Below, piece by piece: positions 1 through 5,312 of a stretch of 5,838 nucleotides of DNA; the first letter of the stretch is position 1, and every line of letters begins with the position of its first letter. This stretch comes from Propionibacteriaceae bacterium (GTDB taxonomy: Bacteria > Actinomycetota > Actinomycetes > Propionibacteriales > Propionibacteriaceae). The stretch spans positions 1 to 5,838 of the forward strand of contig WRGV01000126.1 of the NCBI GenBank assembly GCA_009787035.1, read 5' to 3'. The translations under genes and the position numbers were made by a program. The notes beneath the pieces were generated by a model. It did not search any database. It was not told the DNA's origin and was given only the letters and a program-made list of their open reading frames with translations.

Positions 1-1
1 C

Positions 2-151
2 GCCAAGGCCGCGCCCGTGACGGGCAAGGCGGCCGCGGCAGCTGCCGCCGCATCCGACAAGTCGATCTACGAGGGCGTCGGGCGCAACCAGCTGTGCCCG
101 TGCGGATCGGGCAAGAAGTTCAAGAACTGCCACGGCCGCGCGGCCGCCTGA
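2..151 (+). CDS. secA: SecA preprotein translocase ATPase, C-terminal end (5' truncated by window)
   Basis: Only the last 49 codons are in the window, read in the frame that starts at base 2 and ends at a TGA at 149-151. They encode an Ala/Lys-rich flexible linker with a run of eight alanines, then a classic SEC-C zinc-binding tail. The tail reads [19 protein letters not shown], with the zinc ligands Cys (95-97), Cys (101-103), Cys (128-130) and His (131-133), i.e. C-x-C-x8-C-H. In SecA this tail contacts SecB or ribosomes and lipids; the motor itself drives Sec-dependent export through SecYEG. SEC-C motifs also occur in other proteins. Here the terminal position, the preceding low-complexity linker and the neighbouring Rv3235-type gene (found near secA in actinobacteria) make SecA by far the best call. 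No rho-independent terminator fits in the 11 bp before the convergent neighbour's stop codon. Confidence 0.93.
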   Translation, partial: AKAAPVTGKAAAAAAAASDKSIYEGVGRNQLCPCGSGKKFKNCHGRAAA

Positions 152-162
152 TCGACCGCACC

Positions 163-642
163 TCAGTTGGCGGTGCTGGTGCGCACCTGACTGCCTGGCA
201 GCAGCAAGACGAACTGCGTGCAGTGCCAGCGGCCTTCGCGCAGCTGGATGCGCAGACATCCGATCATCGGGTGGCCGTCGCACTCGAACCGCAGGCGCCC
301 GAGCAGATCATCGGTGCCCACCCGGCTCGTGCGCACCGAGCGCAGGCGGGCGCGCGTCCAGCGTCCGACCCGGATGGTCGCGGCCAACTGGTCGAGGCTT
401 TCGGGTGCGATCCAGCGCGCCAGCTGCCACACGGCGCGCCGCCCGGTGAGCACCTCCAACAGGGCATGCCCGATGGCGGTGACCATGTCGGCGTCCGGGT
501 CGCACGCCTGCGCGGGTTGGCGCGTCACCATCCTCGCCACTGCGACGGCGGAGGCGGGTGCGGTCATGCGGTCGCAGGTCTCCCGCAGCGCGGGTGGGAG
601 GCTGGGGGTCAGGAATGTCCACTGCACAGTGTCGGCTGTCAT
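163..642 (-). CDS. Rv3235/DUF6459-family protein of unknown function
   Basis: This 159-aa protein starts at ATG 642 and ends with a TGA at 163-165, 11 bp from the secA stop and converging on it. It resembles the Rv3235/DUF6459 family, small actinobacterial proteins often encoded near secA. The features I recognise are a central 'ALLEVLTGRRAVWQLARWIAPESLDQL' region (about residues 60-86, partly shown by its key Gly-Arg-Arg and Leu-Ala-Arg-Trp), an Arg-rich strand (96-107), and a C-terminal 'REGRWHCTQFVLLL' strand (135-148). No signal peptide, membrane segment or catalytic motif is visible, so it is probably cytosolic; its biochemical role is unknown. The reading frame stays open far upstream, but those extra residues are antisense to the neighbouring gene, so I chose the ATG where family-like sequence begins. 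No clear Shine-Dalgarno precedes it; a small inverted repeat directly abuts the start. Confidence 0.8.
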   Translation of the reverse strand: MTADTVQWTFLTPSLPPALRETCDRMTAPASAVAVARMVTRQPAQACDPDADMVTAIGHALLEVLTGRRAVWQLARWIAPESLDQLAATIRVGRWTRARLRSVRTSRVGTDDLLGRLRFECDGHPMIGCLRIQLREGRWHCTQFVLLLPGSQVRTSTAN

Positions 643-656
643 CGCACCAGTGTGCG
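643..656. repeat. Small inverted repeat abutting the DUF6459 start codon
   Basis: The arms CGCAC (643-647) and GTGCG (652-656) are perfectly complementary around a 4-nt loop. The repeat ends exactly at the minus-strand ATG. In a leadered transcript it would fold where a ribosome binding site should be, and none is visible there. A 5-bp GC stem can occur by chance, so its function is unproven. Confidence 0.4.
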
Positions 657-694
657 CCGCTAGGATGCCTCGTGGCGGGGATGGCCGTCCACGT

Positions 695-703
695 TGTGGA
701 TAA
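695..703 (-). promoter_or_regulatory. Perfect DnaA-box match (TTATCCACA)
   Basis: The plus strand reads TGTGGATAA at 695-703, so the minus strand carries the consensus DnaA box TTATCCACA. It lies in the 81-bp divergent gap between the DUF6459 gene and the DUF6912 gene, 20 bp upstream of the latter's ATG. In high-GC DNA this AT-rich 9-mer stands out from its surroundings. It could bind DnaA as a regulator of the flanking genes. Alternatively the GATAAC inside it could serve as a -10-like element for the plus-strand gene. No cluster of further boxes is present, so it is not an origin. Confidence 0.45.
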
Positions 704-723
704 CTTTCTTGACGGGGGAACGC

Positions 724-1221
724 ATGGAACGCACGCTCGTGATGGTGCCGGTGGATCTGGCGCAGGCCGGACAGGTGGCGCACGGACGGGCGCTGCCCGG
801 GCCCCTGCGCGCGTTCGCCGCAAACCGGGCGTTGGCGCAGACGTTCGGGCTGGAGGATACCTGCGTCGATGAGCTGGAGTTTGCCGCCTTGCAGGTCGCC
901 CAGGTGGCGGGCCTGGCGCGCCACGGCCTGCGCCTGGTGGTGACCGCCTCGGTCGTCCCGGAGCTGGTGGCGGGCCCCGATCCGGACGAGGCCGACAACG
1001 GGGGAGTGCTGCTCTCGCAGCTGCCTGTCGAGGCCGTCGAGGCGTTCTTCACCGATCCGGCACCGCTGGATCCGGAGTTGGTCACCGGCGCACAGGGCCT
1101 GGACGTGGACGCCGCCTGGACGCTGCCGGGTGTGGCACCTCTGCTGGCCCAGGCTCCGCTGGCCTGGCACGACATCACCGAACTCGGGGAGTGGCTGCCG
1201 GGCCAGACCGCATCAGTGTGA
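724..1221 (+). CDS. DUF6912-like hypothetical protein
   Basis: This 165-aa acidic, probably cytosolic protein starts MERTLVMVPVDLAQAGQVAHG and ends at a TGA at 1219-1221. I chose ATG 724 because a purine-rich GGGGGAA lies a few bases upstream (714-720). The in-frame TTG at 694 would add ten residues read through the DnaA-box region and has no ribosome site. The length, the opening 'R-V-x-V-P' type strand followed by an 'L-P-G-P-L-R-A-F-A' segment (about residues 24-35), and the terminal 'LAWHDITELGEWL' resemble the DUF6912 family found in actinobacteria; I assign this from memory of the family pattern. No catalytic motif, signal peptide or membrane helix is seen. The last 9 bp overlap the convergent DUF2505 gene, so transcription from either side should run into the other. 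Function unknown. Confidence 0.75.
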   Translation: MERTLVMVPVDLAQAGQVAHGRALPGPLRAFAANRALAQTFGLEDTCVDELEFAALQVAQVAGLARHGLRLVVTASVVPELVAGPDPDEADNGGVLLSQLPVEAVEAFFTDPAPLDPELVTGAQGLDVDAAWTLPGVAPLLAQAPLAWHDITELGEWLPGQTASV

Positions 1222-1689
1222 CGCGGCCAGCCAGGCGCGGCCGTGGGTCTGCTGGATCTCCAGCACGCGGGTCACATAGGGTGCGGCCTGCTGCTCCAGC
1301 TGGCGGCCGAACATCGGCACGCGCACGGTGAACTCACCCTCGTACGTCACCGACGTGCCCTGCCCGTCCGGGGCGATGGTCGCGGTGCCCGACAGCTGCA
1401 CCGGCGCCTTGGCCACGTCCATCGTGATGGGGCCCGTGTAGCGCCCGTCGGGCCCGGGCTGGGCCGCCCACACGATGTCGAGCGTCACATGCAGCGTGTC
1501 GCCGGTGAACCGGGTCGCCTGCCGCGGCGCCGGCAGGTCGACGTGCAGCACGGTGTGGCTGCCCTCGACATCGACGCGGTGCGCCATGTCGGTGCCGTCG
1601 AACATGCCGTCCAGGAACTGCGCGTCGGTGAGCATCGCGAACACCTGGGCCGGGGCGGCGTCGTAGTGATGGTGCGTACAAAAGTGCAT
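1213..1689 (-). CDS. DUF2505 family protein (SRPBCC/START-like fold)
   Basis: This 158-aa protein begins MHFCTHHHYDAAPAQVFAMLTDAQFLDGMF. That is a typical start for small SRPBCC (Bet v 1/START-like) proteins: a beta strand, then a helix with 'APAQVFAMLTDAQF', then strands around a ligand-binding cavity. Later strands ('LHVTLDIVW', 'GTSVTYEGEFTVRVP') and a long C-terminal helix ('GRQLEQQAAPYVTRVLEIQQTHGRAWL') fit the DUF2505 family, which is common in actinobacteria and has no established substrate; lipid or hydrophobic ligand binding is inferred from the fold. The gene starts 12 bp after the gluD stop on the same strand and has no good Shine-Dalgarno, so translation may depend on coupling to gluD and it is probably the last gene of that transcript. 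Its 3' end overlaps the convergent DUF6912-like gene by 9 bp. Confidence 0.82.
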   Translation of the reverse strand: MHFCTHHHYDAAPAQVFAMLTDAQFLDGMFDGTDMAHRVDVEGSHTVLHVDLPAPRQATRFTGDTLHVTLDIVWAAQPGPDGRYTGPITMDVAKAPVQLSGTATIAPDGQGTSVTYEGEFTVRVPMFGRQLEQQAAPYVTRVLEIQQTHGRAWLAASH

Positions 1690-1701
1690 GGCATCAGTGT
1701 T

Positions 1702-2700
1702 TCACGGCTGGCGGGTCGTCGCGGTGGCATCCGGCCAGCGTGGCGGCTCGTGGCGGGCGTGCTCGTTGCTGTAGCCGTCCTGGTCGACCGAGGCGAGCAT
1801 CTGCTCGGCGGAGATGGACGGAACGTTGACCGGGATGTCCTCGGCGGCCTCGTCCTGCAGCGGCGAGGTGCGCCCCTTCATGCGCTGCGCCAGGTGGAAG
1901 CCCAGTCGGCCCAGCCCGTAGTTGATCAGGATGAAGATGATGGCCGCCACGGTGAGCGACTGCAGCGTGTTCAGCGGCGTGCCCAGCAGCTTGGCCTGCC
2001 GCAGCAGCTCGGAGTACGAGATGATGTAGCCCAGCGCCGAATCCTTCAGAGCGACGACCAGCTGCGCGATCAGCGCCGGCAGCATCGCGAGCAGCGCCTG
2101 CGGCACGAGCACGTGCAGCAGCGCCTGCCGGTGCAGCATGCCCAGGGCCGCGGACGCCTCATGCTGTCCGGCGGGCAGGTTCTGGACGCCCGAGCGCACC
2201 AGGTCGGCGCACACCGAGCCGTTGTAGAGGATCAGCGCGATGACCACGGCCAGGAAGCTGGGATCGGGCGGGTGCACCAGGCCCAGCTGTGTGTACAGCG
2301 GTGGCAGCGCCGTCCACAGGAAGATCATCATCAGCAGCACCGGCACGGCGCGGAAGAACTCGACCACCACCGACGAGACCCACCGGATGACCCGGTGGTT
2401 GCTGAGCCGTCCGACCCCGAACAGCAGGCCGAAGATGAACGCGCCGATGATGGCGACGATGGCCGCCTTGATCGTGTTGAGCAGGCCGGGCAGCAGGTAG
2501 TAGATCCAGGAGCCGCGCTGGATGGCCAGGAACCACTTGTCGCTGGCCAGCTGCCCCTGCAGCCACAGCTGGTACCCCACGCCGGCGACCAGCGCCAGCA
2601 GCACGAGGACGCCGACGACGTTCCAGATGGCGATCATGCGACGGGCCTTGGGGCCCGGCGCGTCGAACAGAACCGAATGTTCCGGTGCGCGGTGCTTCAT
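1702..2700 (-). CDS. gluD: Glutamate-type amino acid ABC transporter permease GluD
   Basis: This 332-aa integral membrane protein belongs to the HisM/GlnP-type (BPD_transp_1) permeases. The start is the ATG whose ATGA overlaps the gluC stop by 4 bp, implying translational coupling. A short cytosolic N-terminus is followed by a first membrane helix (about residues 23-44) and a linker. The canonical 'LLPGLLNTIKAAIVAIIGAFIFGLLFGVGRLS' opening helix follows (69-100), then 'FFRAVPVLLMMIFLW' (115-129). The EAA loop that docks on the ATPase is 'HEASAALGMLHRQALLHVLVPQALL' (E181, G187, P200), and last comes a helix around 248-265. With GluC it should form the heterodimeric inner-membrane channel for glutamate or a related polar amino acid. 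Unusually, a charged cytosolic tail of about 58 residues (275-332, Asp/Glu/His/Arg-rich) follows the last helix. C. glutamicum GluD is the model; exact substrate is inferred. Confidence 0.93.
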   Translation of the reverse strand: MKHRAPEHSVLFDAPGPKARRMIAIWNVVGVLVLLALVAGVGYQLWLQGQLASDKWFLAIQRGSWIYYLLPGLLNTIKAAIVAIIGAFIFGLLFGVGRLSNHRVIRWVSSVVVEFFRAVPVLLMMIFLWTALPPLYTQLGLVHPPDPSFLAVVIALILYNGSVCADLVRSGVQNLPAGQHEASAALGMLHRQALLHVLVPQALLAMLPALIAQLVVALKDSALGYIISYSELLRQAKLLGTPLNTLQSLTVAAIIFILINYGLGRLGFHLAQRMKGRTSPLQDEAAEDIPVNVPSISAEQMLASVDQDGYSNEHARHEPPRWPDATATTRQP

Positions 2701-3383
2701 CGCTTCACCGCCAGCCTGCGCGACAGCGCGGTCATGAGCAGACCCACCGGGATCACGATGATCACGAAACCGATCGCGAACGTGAAGAAGATCAGGTAGT
2801 TGTAGCTGGAGTGGAACTCGATCATCGAGGCCATGAGGCCGGACGACTCGGTCGCGACGGCCGCCGCGGAGGCCACCGTCGAGTTCTTGATCAGCGCGAT
2901 CAGCGTGTTGCCCAGCGGCGAGATGGCGCCGCGGAAGGCCTGCGGCAGCACGATCAGCCGGGCCGACTGCATGAACGTCAACCCGATCGCCCGGGCGGCC
3001 TCTGCCTGCCCGAGCGGCACCGTGTTGACGCCCGAGCGGAGCCCCTCGGCGACGAAGCTGGAGTGGTACAGGCCCAGGCCGATCACCGCCAGCCAGTAGA
3101 AGTTGGTGTTCAGGTCGTTGGAGACCTGGACGCCGAGCGATGTCCACACGACCAGGTACATCATCACCATGACGATGGTCAGCGGCACGTCACGCAGCAC
3201 GTTGACATAGAGGGTGGCTGCCCCGCGCAGCGACGAGATCGGGCTGATCCGCATCGCTACGGCGAGCGTCCCCAGCACCAGGGCCAGCAGGCCCGACCAG
3301 AAGGTCAACGTGATGTTGACCCAGAACGCGTGCAGCACGGGGTACTGGGCTAATACGTCCAAGAACCCGCTCAGGTAGCTCAT
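2697..3383 (-). CDS. gluC: Glutamate-type amino acid ABC transporter permease GluC
   Basis: This 228-aa polar amino acid permease of the HisQ/GlnP type is of normal family length. The N-terminal 'AFWVNITLTFWSGLLALVLGTLAVAMRIS' (19-47) matches the conserved first helix region, and 'VLRDVPLTIVMVMMYLVVW' (62-80) the second. The EAA motif is 'QAEAARAIGLTFMQSARLIVLPQAF' (126-150: E128, A129, A130, G134, P147), the site that contacts the Q-loop groove of GluA. 'IALIKNSTVASA' (162-173) and a last helix (about 196-219) complete the fold. The start has the strongest ribosome binding site in the window: AGGAGGGAGGA, complementary to plus-strand 3388-3398. It overlaps gluD by 4 bp and is separated from gluB by 88 bp that contain a hairpin. 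It pairs with GluD in the membrane; the substrate (glutamate versus glutamine/aspartate) is inferred from the operon type. Confidence 0.94.
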   Translation of the reverse strand: MSYLSGFLDVLAQYPVLHAFWVNITLTFWSGLLALVLGTLAVAMRISPISSLRGAATLYVNVLRDVPLTIVMVMMYLVVWTSLGVQVSNDLNTNFYWLAVIGLGLYHSSFVAEGLRSGVNTVPLGQAEAARAIGLTFMQSARLIVLPQAFRGAISPLGNTLIALIKNSTVASAAAVATESSGLMASMIEFHSSYNYLIFFTFAIGFVIIVIPVGLLMTALSRRLAVKR

Positions 3384-3419
3384 GCGTCCTCCCTCCTATC
3401 GATTCACGGCGCGAAGAAC

Positions 3420-3458
3420 CCGCCGGGCCACGACGGTGCGAGCGTCCAGGCCCGGCGG
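3420..3458 (-). terminator. Strong intercistronic hairpin between gluB and gluC
   Basis: Two perfect 10-nt arms (CCGCCGGGCC at 3420-3429 and GGCCCGGCGG at 3449-3458) flank a 19-nt loop. The loop contains a second 4-bp stem (GACG 3432-3435 with CGTC 3443-3446). The structure lies 13 bp after the gluB stop and about 36 bp before gluC. The bases after it in transcription order are GTTCTT, only a weak U-tract, so full termination is unlikely. Partial termination, or blocking of 3' exonucleases, would leave more gluB than gluCD mRNA, as described for other binding-protein operons such as malE-malF. Confidence 0.65.
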
Positions 3459-3471
3459 TCCTCCGGTATGG

Positions 3472-4344
3472 CTATGAGTTGCCGGCAGCAGCGGCAGCCA
3501 GCCCGGCCAGGATGATGTCGTCGGTCGTCACCGCGTCGACCCGTCCGGCCAGCAGCGACGTGACGCACTCGGAGTATGTCTGCACCTGGACGAGCTGCAC
3601 CTGCGAGGCGTAGTTCTTCTGGATGTACTGCGCCGACGTCGAGCCGCTCACCGAGCACAGCTTCTTGCCGTCCAGCGAATTGGGGCCGGTGATGGCCGTC
3701 TCGTTGGACCGCACCAGCAGATCCTGGCCGGCGACGAAGTACGGGCCGGCGAACGCGACCTTCTTCTGCCGGTCGGCCGTGATGGAGTACGTCGCCAAGA
3801 TCATGTCGACCTGGTGGTTCTGCAGCAGCGTCTCGCGCTGGCTCGACACGGCCTCCTTCCAGACGATCTGGTCGGGGCTGAAGCCCAGCTTGCCGGCGAT
3901 GTAGGTGGCGACGTCCACATCGAAGCCCGTGTACGTGTCGCCGTCCTTGTAACCCAGGTGCGGCTGGTCGAACTTGATGCCGATCGTCAGCTTGCCGGGC
4001 GTCACCAGCGCCGCGTTGCCGGCGGCCGCGCACGGCGTGAAGTCCGACGGCGGGTTCTTGCTCGGGTTGGGCGTGAAGCTGACGCCCTGGAGCTCGGCGT
4101 CAAGCTTGGCCTTCCAGGTTCCGTCCGAAATCATGTCCTTGATGGCCTGGGTGACCTGCGCGCAGTAGGGGGAATCCAGCGGCAGGCCGACACCGTACGG
4201 CTCGGTCGTGAACGGTTGGCCGACGACGCGCAGCGAGGCTGCGCTGTTGGACGTGCCGGGCGTCCCGGGGCCGCCGGCGCATCCGGCGAGCAGCAGGCCT
4301 GTTGTCAGCACGGCGGCTGCCAGGCCGAGAAGTTTCTTGTTCAT
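3472..4344 (-). CDS. gluB: Glutamate-type ABC transporter substrate-binding lipoprotein GluB, apparently circularly permuted
   Basis: This 290-aa lipoprotein has a signal peptide MNKKLLGLAAAVLTTGLLLAG with a lipobox whose Cys22 should be lipidated; it sits outside the membrane and captures the amino acid. ATG 4344 is chosen because the signal peptide starts there and AGAGAGG precedes it by about 8 nt. The mature part is family SBP_bac_3, but in the wrong order. Residues 38-105 ('LRVVGQPFTTEPYGVGLP', helix ending 'MISDGTWKAKLD', 'FTPNPSKNPP...C') are the usual C-terminus. Residues 118-290 are the usual start and middle: 'KLTIGIKFDQP', 'TGFDVDVATYIAGKLG', 'ATYSIT-DR' (Arg192, expected to bind the alpha-carboxylate), 'GPYFVAGQDLLVR', 'KKLCSVSGSTSAQ', and 'DAVTTDDIILAG' (Asp275, expected to bind the amino group). 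The protein then stops, where homologues such as C. glutamicum GluB go on to 'FRVV...PF..E.YGIGL'. Candidate disulfides are C230-C260 and C61-C105. All parts are present once, so it is probably functional. Confidence 0.93.
   Translation of the reverse strand: MNKKLLGLAAAVLTTGLLLAGCAGGPGTPGTSNSAASLRVVGQPFTTEPYGVGLPLDSPYCAQVTQAIKDMISDGTWKAKLDAELQGVSFTPNPSKNPPSDFTPCAAAGNAALVTPGKLTIGIKFDQPHLGYKDGDTYTGFDVDVATYIAGKLGFSPDQIVWKEAVSSQRETLLQNHQVDMILATYSITADRQKKVAFAGPYFVAGQDLLVRSNETAITGPNSLDGKKLCSVSGSTSAQYIQKNYASQVQLVQVQTYSECVTSLLAGRVDAVTTDDIILAGLAAAAAGNS
4030..4233 (-). other. Relocated C-terminal lobe segment within gluB (permuted module)
   Basis: This segment encodes residues 38-105 of GluB. In ordinary family-3 binding proteins the equivalent stretch is the last 65-75 residues: a lobe-2 strand, the return hinge 'EPYGVGLP', the lobe-1 helix ending 'DGTWKAKLD', and the 'NPPSDFTPC' tail. 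Here it lies between a 15-residue Gly/Pro/Ser spacer after the lipidated Cys22 and a 12-residue linker ('AAAGNAALVTPG') that leads into the usual N-terminal strand. No second copy exists at the gene's 3' end or in the 88 bp after it. Confidence 0.8.
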
Positions 4345-4387
4345 GGTGGATGCCTCTCTCGTGGTGGTACAGGGGATGGGGGATGGA

Positions 4388-5167
4388 TCAGTGCTGCAGG
4401 ATCTTCGCCAGGAAATCCTTGGCGCGCTCGGTCTGTGGGTTGTTGAAGAACTGCTCGGGGCTGCCCTCTTCGAGCAGGCAGCCGTCCGACATGAAGATGA
4501 CACGGTCGGCGACCCGGCGCGCGAACCCCATCTCGTGCGTGACGACGATCATCGTCATGCCCGACTGGGCCAGATCGACCATGACATCGAGCACCTCGTT
4601 GATCATCTCGGGATCCAGGGCGCTGGTGGGCTCGTCGAACAGCATCAGCTTGGGGTGCATGGCCAGCGCGCGGGCGATCGCGGCCCGTTGCTGCTGCCCG
4701 CCCGACAGCTGGGCCGGCAGCTTGCCCGCCTGGTTCTTGATGCCGACGCGGTCGAGCAGCGACAGCGCCTCGGCCTCGGCCTGCGCCTTGGGCTCCTTGC
4801 GGACGACCGTCGGCCCGAGCGTCACATTGTCCAGGATCGTCTTGTGCGCGAACAGGTTGAACGACTGGAAGACCATGCCGACCTCGGCGCGCAGCATCGC
4901 CAGCTGCTTGCCCTCGGCCGGGACGGGCTGTCCGTCCACCCAGATCTCGCCCGAATCGATCGGCTCCAGGCGGTTGATCGTGCGGCACAGCGTCGACTTG
5001 CCCGATCCGGACGGTCCGATCACGACCAGCACCTCGCCGCGGCGCAGCGTGAGGTTGACGTCGTTCAGCACGTGGACGGGCCCGAAGTGCTTGTCCACGT
5101 GCCGCATCTGGACGATAAAGTCATCGTCGTCCGGGCGCGCAACCCCCGTATCAGGTTCTTCCGTCAT
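4388..5167 (-). CDS. gluA: Glutamate-type amino acid ABC transporter ATP-binding protein GluA
   Basis: This 259-aa ABC ATPase energises the GluC/GluD channel from the cytosolic face. All nucleotide-binding motifs are intact: Walker [10 protein letters not shown] (51-59), Q-loop Gln101 in '[12 protein letters not shown]', signature LSGGQ (154-158), Walker B 'LMLFDEP' with catalytic Glu179, D-loop SALD (182-185) and switch His211 in '[10 protein letters not shown]'. The 'HEMGFAR' and 'FNLF.HKT' patterns are typical of the polar amino acid (GlnQ/HisP/GluA) subgroup. The ATG at 5167 is preferred over an in-frame ATG at 5209 because GGGAGGGGG sits just upstream of it (5172-5180 region). The family-like sequence begins after a short acidic N-terminus (EEPDTG...PDDDD). 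It is the first gene of the operon and gluB follows after 43 bp. Substrate is inferred from the gluABCD order. Confidence 0.96.
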   Translation of the reverse strand: MTEEPDTGVARPDDDDFIVQMRHVDKHFGPVHVLNDVNLTLRRGEVLVVIGPSGSGKSTLCRTINRLEPIDSGEIWVDGQPVPAEGKQLAMLRAEVGMVFQSFNLFAHKTILDNVTLGPTVVRKEPKAQAEAEALSLLDRVGIKNQAGKLPAQLSGGQQQRAAIARALAMHPKLMLFDEPTSALDPEMINEVLDVMVDLAQSGMTMIVVTHEMGFARRVADRVIFMSDGCLLEEGSPEQFFNNPQTERAKDFLAKILQH

Positions 5168-5224
5168 GCTTCCCCCTCCCCGGAATGCGCACCAGAATGG
5201 CACATCCATGTTGCGGACGTGTTT

Positions 5225-5237
5225 CAGACCCGGTCTG
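5225..5237. promoter_or_regulatory. Perfect palindrome upstream of gluA, candidate operator
   Basis: The sequence CAGACC-C-GGTCTG has perfect 6-bp arms around a single central base. It lies 57-69 bp upstream of the gluA start, where a repressor or activator of the operon would be expected to bind. The symmetry is seen directly; the regulator is unknown, and it does not match an operator I can name. Confidence 0.4.
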
Positions 5238-5296
5238 CGCCGGTGCCACGCGGATCCCTTTCAGCGAATCCTGACACAGATCGGGGCCGCGCTGTG

Positions 5297-5312
5297 CACA
5301 TCCCACGATGTG
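5297..5312. repeat. Inverted repeat in the gluA/PHP intergenic region
   Basis: The arms CACATC (5297-5302) and GATGTG (5307-5312) are perfectly complementary around CCAC. The left arm overlaps the palindrome TGTGCACA (5293-5300). The pair could be an operator for either divergent gene. The arms are short, so chance is possible. Confidence 0.35.

Noticed and set aside
643..1170. Extending the DUF6459 gene upstream (total 335 aa)
   Set aside because: The extra residues are antisense to the DUF6912-like gene and look like shadow sequence. Family-like sequence begins at the ATG at 642.
1243..2799. Long open frame on the plus strand (518 aa) opposite gluD and DUF2505
   Set aside because: Its translation is Arg/Gln/His/Asp-rich low-complexity sequence with no family pattern, as expected for the antisense of GC-rich genes. 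The minus-strand genes carry clear conserved motifs.
3384..3471. Possible frameshifted remnant of the usual GluB C-terminus after the gluB stop
   Set aside because: I read this 88-bp gap for VVGQPF/YGIGL/DGTW-like sequence and found none. The segment exists only near the N-terminus, so permutation rather than a frameshift explains the gene.
4030..4344. GluB's front as the tail of a separate, degraded binding-protein gene fused by chance
   Set aside because: The segment follows directly after a proper lipoprotein signal and spacer, is in frame with the rest, and supplies exactly the part missing at the C-terminus with no duplication. A single permuted protein is the simpler reading.
5168..5209. 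Alternative gluA start 14 codons upstream (ATG at 5209)
   Set aside because: The extra residues would encode the strong Shine-Dalgarno itself (as RGGGS), and the start at 5167 has ideal spacing to it.
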